20,090 nt of DNA, taken from JAJPJX01 sp964568355 (lineage in GTDB: Bacteria; Acidobacteriota; Terriglobia; Bryobacterales; Bryobacteraceae). Below the pieces are notes generated by a model. That model worked only from the letters and a program-made list of their open reading frames with translations, made no database searches and had not been told where the DNA came from. Where the stretch lies: positions 1 through 20,090 of the forward strand of contig CAZMRK010000428.1 of assembly GCA_964568355.1 (NCBI GenBank), read 5' to 3'. Below, in pieces: positions 14,237 to 20,090 of the stretch. The position numbers and the translations under genes were made by a program. Numbering within the stretch: position 1 is the first letter of the stretch; each line of letters starts with the position of its first letter.

Positions 14237-15669
14237 CCACGAATCCGCAACTCCATCTGTCGGAAGAGGCAATCCTCTTGCTGAGCACCGGAGAGGTCCG
14301 TCCTTCCGGCGACCGGGAGATCTTCCGCCACCTGGAAGGCTGCAGCCTATGTCAACGGCGGCTGCAGGATGGCTTTGCATTCCGCGCCGGCCTGGGCCAG
14401 GCGATCGCGCCAGGGACAATCGCCGGCTATCGGCAGCAGCCGTGGCGAAGGCACCGTATCGCCCTGACAGGCACTTTGGCGGCGGCGCTGACCATCGCCA
14501 TCCTGTGGTTCACGGCGCCGGCCAAACTCAACGCTGATGCTGTGCTGACCCGGGCCGTTCGGGCCGAACTTTCCGCGCCGCCTGCCCAACGCCTGATGCG
14601 CATGGACAGCGGCGGCACCAGTTGCCAATGGCGCGGAGATTTAGAGACCGCTGCGGGCTGTACGGGTTCGCACGCGCGCCTGCGCGCCGTCCACTGGGAT
14701 GCGGAGAATCCGCTCTCGGCAAGCGCATTTCGGCAGTGGCACGGGCGCCTGCGGAACAAGCTGGACCGCCTGGAGCGGAACGGCGACGAGATTCGGCTTT
14801 CGACCGAGGCGCAAGCGGATCCCATTCGCCTGGCCGCCGTGACGCTGGACGCAAGTTCGTATCGAGTGGTGAAGCTGCGCCTGGAGCCAAGGTCCGAGAA
14901 GGCGATCGAGATCATGGAACAGAAAGAGGCGCCGGCGCTTTCCGAAATAACGCCGCCTGCTCCGAACATGCCATCCACACAACCGCCCAGCCCTGAGACA
15001 GGAACGCCATCTCCGGCAGCGATGGCGGAAGTGGAAGGATGGAACGCGCTCGGAGGCGCCAGGCTCCTTGATGGATGGTCGGCGGTGGTGACACGGAATA
15101 CCGGGGGTGTTCAGATTGCACTGCTGGGAGGAACGCCCGAAGCACGCCATCATCTGGAAGAAGCACTAGGAGCTGTGCGCGGTCCCAGGCCGGATATCGT
15201 GGATGCCGACGCAGCGGCCGGGTTGCGCCTGCTTCCGGCGCAGCGGGATGCCTCCACCGGCAAACCGCCCCTGGGCGAGGAATGGCTTAAGCAGAGCTAC
15301 AGCGGCGACGCGGATCAGCTTACAAACCGTGTCTTGTCATTATCGCGGCGAGTGCTCGGATACTCGAGTATGCGTGAGCTGTTGAACGGCAGGAAGCGGG
15401 CGCTAGCGGACTGCGGCTGCGCCAACAGCCTGGGCTCCTGGATCGCGGGCGCCAGGGAAGCGGAACGGTCCACCCTCGCCGAGCTGACCGGGATGCTCTC
15501 TCCCCTGCTTGGCCGACCGGCCGACCATCCTCCAGATCTCGGCAGCCATGAGGTACGGGAGCTGGATACCGCCTTGCTGCACGTTTTCTCCGGCGCGGCA
15601 GAGCGGCCGCTCGAGGAAGAACTGGGCCGCATTCGCCAACTCCTTGGTATCACCGTGTCCAGCCAGTAA
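14233..15669 (+). CDS. Membrane anti-sigma factor with zinc-finger motif and long exported domain
   Basis: A 478-residue protein starting inside the sigma-factor stop (ATGA), so the pair is translationally coupled. The N-terminus carries the anti-sigma zinc motif H33-x3-C37-x2-C40 (RHLEGCSLCQRRL). One transmembrane helix (~75-94, after basic WRRHR) follows. About 380 residues are then outside the cytoplasm: a first globular part (~100-235), a Pro/Ser/Thr-rich linker (~239-260), and a second part containing a Cys pair (CGC near 393) and a helical C-terminus. Most ZAS anti-sigma factors have a far shorter outer part, so this one probably senses something at the envelope. I recognise no family in the outer region. 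The frame is open upstream to 14095, but that would lie wholly inside the sigma gene, so ATG 14233 is chosen. Confidence 0.85.
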   Translation: MTTNPQLHLSEEAILLLSTGEVRPSGDREIFRHLEGCSLCQRRLQDGFAFRAGLGQAIAPGTIAGYRQQPWRRHRIALTGTLAAALTIAILWFTAPAKLNADAVLTRAVRAELSAPPAQRLMRMDSGGTSCQWRGDLETAAGCTGSHARLRAVHWDAENPLSASAFRQWHGRLRNKLDRLERNGDEIRLSTEAQADPIRLAAVTLDASSYRVVKLRLEPRSEKAIEIMEQKEAPALSEITPPAPNMPSTQPPSPETGTPSPAAMAEVEGWNALGGARLLDGWSAVVTRNTGGVQIALLGGTPEARHHLEEALGAVRGPRPDIVDADAAAGLRLLPAQRDASTGKPPLGEEWLKQSYSGDADQLTNRVLSLSRRVLGYSSMRELLNGRKRALADCGCANSLGSWIAGAREAERSTLAELTGMLSPLLGRPADHPPDLGSHEVRELDTALLHVFSGAAERPLEEELGRIRQLLGITVSSQ

Positions 15670-15766
15670 GGCTCCCCTCATTTCATCGTGTTGTCAATGA
15701 AGTTTATCCGAAAATTCACGAACGGCCCCGCGCGCCCTCGTCCTTGCTTGAGAGGCATAGCGATTC

Positions 15767-18700
15767 ATGAACAACCGTTCGAAATGCAAGCAGGAGAGGA
15801 GTGCCGGTGTCGCCCGGAGCGCGCCATTTCACCATCTCATGCTCGCGGCACTACTAGTGATTTTCGGATGCGCCAGAATCACGTTGGCGCAGATTAATAC
15901 CGCGGCGGTCTTCGGAACCGTCGTCGATTCTACTTCCCGCGCGATTCCGTCCGCCAATGTCTCGATCAGAAACATTGCCACGAACCACACCACCAAGGCC
16001 CAGACCAACGAAGAGGGGCTCTTTTCGCTGAATCCCCTTGTGCCTGGTGAATACTCGCTGCAGATTGAGGCAGCGGGATTTCAATCGCGCAGTGAGAACG
16101 GTATCCGCCTGGCGGCAGGCGACCGCGTGCGCGGCCGGTATGTGCTGCAGGTGGCCACTGTCGCGCAATCGGTGGATGTCGCCGCGGATGCCGCTCTGGT
16201 CAACCTGGACAACGCCGAACAGAGAAGCGCCGCCACGGATCGGGAGGTGGAGAGATTACCCTTAGCCAAGCGAGACTGGACGGCACTCTCGTCGGTCGGG
16301 GCCGGGCTGCTGAACAACCCCGAGCGTGGAACGCTCATTGTCAATGGCCTGCCGTCATCCGGATTCCGCTTCACCGCCGACGGCGTGGATGCCGGAGGCC
16401 AGTCTTACCTTCCAGCCTTTTCGCAGTATCAGAACTACAACCTGATCAAGGGCGTCAGTCGCGAAGCAATCGCGGAAGTGGCGATTACCCGCGGAATTAC
16501 GTCCGCCGACGTGGGGCCGACCATGGCGGGCAACGTAAACGTCATTACACGCAGCGGCACCAACACCCTGCACGGCTCGCTCTTCTGGACCAATAACGTC
16601 GAGGATCTCAACGGACGGGATCCTTTCGCCGTGAGCCGCCAGCCGGTGGTATACAACCAGTACGGCGGATCTCTGGGCGGGCCGGTCGTGCGCGACAAGT
16701 TGTTCTACTTCGTAGCCTACGAAGGGTACCAGCAGCGCTCGCAGATTAGTGTGAGCGGCAATGTGCCGACAGCGGAGTTTCGCGCTCAGGCCACCGCCGC
16801 CCTTCCGGCCTACAAATCCTGGACGGACACCTTCCCGCTCCCGAACCAGCCTTATGCGCCGGGCTCGACCGCGGGTTTGTTCCTCGGTTCCGGCTCACAA
16901 AGCGATGAGGATAATCATGGGACGGCTCGCGCGGACTACTATTTTTCTCCCACCACGATGGCTTTCTTCCGTTATTCCCGCGCGCGTCCCGACCAGACGG
17001 CGCCCAACGTGTCTCCTTCGAATCCGCGGATCCGCAACGGCTACTCGGAGGGTGGCGCCGCCAGCTTGTTCCATAGCCAGGGCCGCTGGCTGCTGGAGTC
17101 GCGCTTCGGCATCAACTACAACGACGAGCAGCGCGTCGACGGGTACTATCTTCTGGGGATCAACTCCATTCGCAGGTTGGGGGGTATCGATGCCGGCGGC
17201 GGCGAGAACCTCTTCCAGGGCGGCCGCACCATCAGTTTCGGACAGAACGTGACCTGGACGCAGGGTAAACACACCCTGAAATTCGGCGCCAACCTGATTC
17301 GCCGTCTGGCGCAGCGCGGCGACGTGCAGGTGCCGGAACTGCGTTACGCCAACCTGACCGATTTCTTCGCCAACATTCCAAATCAGATCCAGGTAACTTA
17401 CGGGGTGAGCACCTACCATCTCCGCACCGCCGAATATGGCTTGTACTTGCAGGAAGGCTGGCGCGTGAACAGCCGGCTTGTGCTGAACCTCGGGATGCGC
17501 TGGGACTACTTCGGGCCGGCCACGGAAGACGATGGGCGTATCTATAATCGCGGCGGAGCTTTCGGATTGGGAGCCTATCTCCCCAATGCAAAGAGTTGGA
17601 ACGCGAATCTGGCGGACTTCTCGCCCCGTCTCAGCCTTGCGTACCGGCTCAACAACGATGGGACCCGCGTGTTGCGGGCCGGCTTCGGAATGTTTCATAG
17701 CCCGCACGTCCTGCTGGGCGGACCGATCGGCATTGTGCGCGATTCGCAGACCACGCCCAACCGCGCTATTTTCAGCCGCCAGGATGTGCTCACCTACGGC
17801 TCGGTTCTCCAGTTCCCCGTGACCAACAGTGCGACCCTGCCGCTGGCCCGCGTCGCCGATTCGGGGCTCGCCATCAATACCAACTATCCGGACCCCTACA
17901 GCCTGCAATGGACCATCGGCTTGCAACAGCAGATTGGCCGCGTGTGGAAACTGGACACGGCCTACGTCGGCAACCACGCGGTCCACCTCACCATGTTGCG
18001 CGCCATGAACCAGCCGGATCGTGTGACCGGACTGCGCCCGGTAGCAAGCCTTGGAACCTTTAACTACTACGACAGCTCGGAAAGTTCGCGCTACCAGTCC
18101 TGGGAGACGACCCTCGAAAGACGTTTCGCTGCCGGCCTCGTAGCCAGCTTGAACTACGTCTGGGCACGCTCGTTTTCATTGACCAGCGAAGCAGACCTGA
18201 TCTCCCCACCCACTCCTCAGGATCCTTTTCACGCGCGCGCCGACTATGGTCCGTCGCTCGCCGACATTCACCACCGCGTGACCGCCACGTTCGTCTACGA
18301 CCTGCCGGTCCCCAAAAGCTGGCTTAGCGGCCGCGCAATGCCACACCTGCTCGGGGGATGGAGCATATCCGGAATTCTTACCGCGCAGACCGGTCAGCCA
18401 GTGAACATCATTCAGAGTTCGGGGCTGGACAGCAGCCGCCCGGATGCGACGGGGGTGGCCCCCGTACTCAGTAACTATCGCGACACCTTGCGGTACCTCA
18501 ATCCCGCGGCATTTACCCTGGTCCCGGTGAACAGCGCTTCCGGACTGCCCGCCAGGCCGGGCAACGTCGGCCGTAATGCGGTGCATGGCCCGGGGCTGTG
18601 GACCATGGACCTCAGTCTGGGTAAGTCGTTCTCGTTTGGCGAACGTGCCCGTGTACGTGTCAACGCCGATGCCTTGAATTCGTTCAACCATACCAACTAC

Positions 18701-18799
18701 GGCGACCCCGGCACGGACGTGACGAGTTCGACATTCGGCCTCATCACAAGCGCCCGCGGGGCACGCGTGATTCAGCTCTCTGCGCGGATCAGCTTTTGA
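15767..18799 (+). CDS. TonB-dependent outer-membrane transporter with carboxypeptidase-like N-terminal domain
   Basis: A complete 1010-residue Oar-like transporter. The signal peptide ends near residue 41 (ITLAQ). A carboxypeptidase-regulatory-like beta-sandwich follows (~44-130), with AVFGTVVDSTSRAIPSANV and the closing LVPGEYSLQIEAAGF. The plug (~135-290) includes VNGLPSSGFRFTADGVDAGG and SGTNTLHG (263-270); the barrel fills the rest and ends in a strand finishing RISF. No STN signalling domain is present, so it cannot signal to an anti-sigma factor in the FecA manner. It likely imports a large ligand, plausibly an oligosaccharide given the beta-helix protein encoded next. GAGAGG lies ~11 bases before the ATG. 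It starts 97 bases after the anti-sigma gene, with no terminator between, and its TGA shares one base with the next gene's ATG. Confidence 0.92.
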   Translation: MNNRSKCKQERSAGVARSAPFHHLMLAALLVIFGCARITLAQINTAAVFGTVVDSTSRAIPSANVSIRNIATNHTTKAQTNEEGLFSLNPLVPGEYSLQIEAAGFQSRSENGIRLAAGDRVRGRYVLQVATVAQSVDVAADAALVNLDNAEQRSAATDREVERLPLAKRDWTALSSVGAGLLNNPERGTLIVNGLPSSGFRFTADGVDAGGQSYLPAFSQYQNYNLIKGVSREAIAEVAITRGITSADVGPTMAGNVNVITRSGTNTLHGSLFWTNNVEDLNGRDPFAVSRQPVVYNQYGGSLGGPVVRDKLFYFVAYEGYQQRSQISVSGNVPTAEFRAQATAALPAYKSWTDTFPLPNQPYAPGSTAGLFLGSGSQSDEDNHGTARADYYFSPTTMAFFRYSRARPDQTAPNVSPSNPRIRNGYSEGGAASLFHSQGRWLLESRFGINYNDEQRVDGYYLLGINSIRRLGGIDAGGGENLFQGGRTISFGQNVTWTQGKHTLKFGANLIRRLAQRGDVQVPELRYANLTDFFANIPNQIQVTYGVSTYHLRTAEYGLYLQEGWRVNSRLVLNLGMRWDYFGPATEDDGRIYNRGGAFGLGAYLPNAKSWNANLADFSPRLSLAYRLNNDGTRVLRAGFGMFHSPHVLLGGPIGIVRDSQTTPNRAIFSRQDVLTYGSVLQFPVTNSATLPLARVADSGLAINTNYPDPYSLQWTIGLQQQIGRVWKLDTAYVGNHAVHLTMLRAMNQPDRVTGLRPVASLGTFNYYDSSESSRYQSWETTLERRFAAGLVASLNYVWARSFSLTSEADLISPPTPQDPFHARADYGPSLADIHHRVTATFVYDLPVPKSWLSGRAMPHLLGGWSISGILTAQTGQPVNIIQSSGLDSSRPDATGVAPVLSNYRDTLRYLNPAAFTLVPVNSASGLPARPGNVGRNAVHGPGLWTMDLSLGKSFSFGERARVRVNADALNSFNHTNYGDPGTDVTSSTFGLITSARGARVIQLSARISF

Positions 18800-19953
18800 T
18801 GAGCTGTCGGAATGCGGCGCGCTGCACGATGCTCTTCTGGTGTCTGGCCGTCTGCGCAGCCGAATTCGATGCAGCACGGTTTGGCGCCGTGGCGGACGGC
18901 GTAACAGACAGCACCGCAGCTTTGCAGGCGGCGCTCGACGCGGCGGCGAGGGCCGGAGGCGGAACGGTGGTAATCCCTCCGGCTTCCGCCCCGTACCTCC
19001 TGCGCGACACGCTCTTCATCCGCGGGAGCCATATCGAAATCCGCGGTCCCGGCGCCACGTTGCGCCTCGCCGACGGTGCGTTCAACGGCCGGACCAAATA
19101 CATCCTCTTTGCCGAGGGAACGGAAAACGCGCCGCTCCGCCGCGTAGTCCTGCGCGGGCTGACCATAGACGCGAATTACTTCCATCAGGTCGGCTCCCGC
19201 AATTCGAAGGCGGTGGTGTTTCGCTACGTAGAGCAGGCCCTTGTGGAGGATGTCGCGATCGCTCACCCATACGTGGGACTCTCCTTTCGCCGCGGCTCGA
19301 CCGGCGCCGTAGCACGGCGCGTCACCGTCACGGACTATCAGGAAGATGGTTTCGATGCCGGTGGTGATGCCGATGAAGTCTCCGGCGGAACGGTCCGTGG
19401 TGTTACCTTTGTCGACGTGACGGCACGTGACGCCATGCGGTGCGCACCCGGAGGCAACGCGTTCGAAATCGAAGACGGCGCCAACGGCGTGCTGATTCAG
19501 GATGCCGTTATCGATCACGTCGGCGGCAACGGGGTCGGGCTGCGCAACCATGTGCATCCCGCGCTCGAGGATCATTCGAGCGATATCGAACTGCGCAACG
19601 TCACAATCCGGAGGACCGCGGGACCCTACTCTATCTTCGTCCGCGCGGCTACTGAGGCCCGGTCTCAGAACTCCTACCGCAACGTGCGCCTGGTGAATGT
19701 CACGGCGGAGTCACCAGCCGCCTTTTGGGGACCGGTTCGAGGCCTGGTGTTGACCGGCGGGGAATTCGGCGACATCCTCCTCGGGCTCGAGAGCGCAACC
19801 GGCGAAAGTCGCGCGTCCGATGGCGTGCCGGGCGCGGAACTGAAGGACCTCAGAGCCCGCACCCTGCGCCTGAATGGCGCGAGCCAGGGGACAGTGCTAC
19901 AAAATGTAACGGTGCCGCTGATTGTGGTCCAGGCTGGCGCGAAGTCTCACTAG
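18799..19953 (+). CDS. Exported right-handed parallel beta-helix protein (pectate-lyase-3-like)
   Basis: A 384-residue secreted protein. The N-terminus has a signal peptide ending near residue 20 (CLAVCA). The start of the mature protein has the pectate lyase superfamily/GH28-like opening ARFGAVADGVTDSTAALQAALDAA (residues 26-49, shown in part by FGAVADGVTDSTAALQ). After GGGTVVIPP come repeated short strands of the type IEIRG, VVLRGLTID, ALVEDVAI, VRGVTFVDVT, VLIQDAVIDH and IELRNVTIRR, typical of a parallel beta-helix. Such proteins bind or cleave acidic or other polysaccharides; catalytic residues cannot be assigned safely, so the activity (lyase, hydrolase or binder) is open. ATG at 18799 overlaps the transporter stop (TGATG), so the two are coupled and very likely act on the same polymer. 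Length is normal and the gene looks intact. Confidence 0.82.
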   Translation: MSCRNAARCTMLFWCLAVCAAEFDAARFGAVADGVTDSTAALQAALDAAARAGGGTVVIPPASAPYLLRDTLFIRGSHIEIRGPGATLRLADGAFNGRTKYILFAEGTENAPLRRVVLRGLTIDANYFHQVGSRNSKAVVFRYVEQALVEDVAIAHPYVGLSFRRGSTGAVARRVTVTDYQEDGFDAGGDADEVSGGTVRGVTFVDVTARDAMRCAPGGNAFEIEDGANGVLIQDAVIDHVGGNGVGLRNHVHPALEDHSSDIELRNVTIRRTAGPYSIFVRAATEARSQNSYRNVRLVNVTAESPAAFWGPVRGLVLTGGEFGDILLGLESATGESRASDGVPGAELKDLRARTLRLNGASQGTVLQNVTVPLIVVQAGAKSH

Positions 19954-19973
19954 TGTAGTGCGTCGCAGATTCC

Positions 19974-19990
19974 ACGCAGAATACCTGCGT
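19974..19990. other. Short perfect hairpin downstream of the beta-helix gene
   Basis: ACGCAG (19974-19979) pairs with CTGCGT (19985-19990) around a 5-base loop, 20 bases after the stop. No T-tract follows, so it may be a weak terminator or part of the larger structured region on its right. Confidence 0.4.
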
Positions 19991-19995
19991 TCAGG

Positions 19996-20059
19996 GCAAA
20001 CCGGGTACAGGCAACGAATTTCGCAAATGCGGCGAAATTCATGCCAGTCCCCGGTTTGC
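19996..20059. repeat. 64-base imperfect palindrome (long hairpin)
   Basis: The outer stem GCAAACCGGG (19996-20005) matches CCCGGTTTGC (20050-20059) exactly. After a partly paired middle (including GGCA with TGCC) the inner stem GAATTTCGC (20016-20024) matches GCGAAATTC (20032-20040) exactly, around a 7-base loop. In addition, CGCAAATG, overlapping the inner arm and loop (20022-20029), is complementary to CATTTGCG near the window end (20082-20089), an alternative or pseudoknot pairing. The region is non-coding here. It could be a REP/BIME-like repeat, a miniature transposable element, a structured RNA or a factor-dependent terminator. Confidence 0.6.
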
Positions 20060-20090
20060 AGCGTCGTTTCCTATTGGGCAACATTTGCGG

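Noticed and set aside
15691..15717. TTGTCA as a possible -35 before the complete transporter gene.
   Set aside because: No acceptable -10 is found at 16-18 bases; the gene may instead be read from the sigma operon.
16895..17986. A 363-codon open frame on the minus strand.
   Set aside because: It is antisense to the barrel of the complete TonB transporter and shows no domain pattern.

Overview
The window looks like a high-GC chromosome segment from an acidobacterium, most likely the Solibacter/Bryobacter side of the phylum. This placement is inferred from gene content: two roughly 1000-residue Oar-like TonB-dependent transporters (one showing a carboxypeptidase-like N-terminal domain), a large UPF0182 membrane protein, a Pal-type lipoprotein with a built-in Ig-like domain, and an ECF sigma/anti-sigma pair. 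No rRNA, tRNA, CRISPR array or transposase gene was seen.

Layout. Positions 2-3019 hold the 3' part of a TonB-dependent transporter, running off the left edge. It converges on a 909-residue UPF0182 protein (3082-5811, minus). Divergent from that, on the plus strand, is a run of small regulatory and envelope genes: a ten-codon leader ORF overlapping a degenerate receiver protein (5962-6461), a STAS anti-anti-sigma protein (6606-6947), a glycine-repeat lipoprotein of the toast-rack type (7012-7728), an SMP-30/gluconolactonase-like enzyme (7779-8696) and an ABC-F ATPase (8803-10380) with a structured leader. The ABC-F gene overlaps, tail to tail, a minus-strand two-component system: a NarL-type regulator (10370-11020) and its coupled histidine kinase (11017-12420). 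A 308-base divergent intergenic region with a perfect 17-base palindrome separates the kinase from a Pal/OmpA-type lipoprotein (12729-13490), which ends in a strong intrinsic terminator.

The right third is the most coherent unit. An ECF sigma factor (13664-14236) overlaps an unusually long zinc-finger anti-sigma factor (14233-15669). Ninety-seven bases later a complete TonB-dependent transporter follows (15767-18799), whose stop overlaps the start of a secreted parallel beta-helix, pectate-lyase-like protein (18799-19953). This reads as a regulator, outer-membrane importer and exported polysaccharide-acting protein set, similar in logic to Bacteroidota polysaccharide-utilisation loci but with different parts. 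The last 100 bases hold a long imperfect palindrome.

Most attractive leads: the sigma/anti-sigma/transporter/beta-helix cluster, the possible attenuator leader of the ABC-F gene, the receiver with Glu at the phosphorylation site and its overlapping leader ORF, and the palindromes at 12534 and 19996. All functions are read from sequence and family knowledge; no searches were run.
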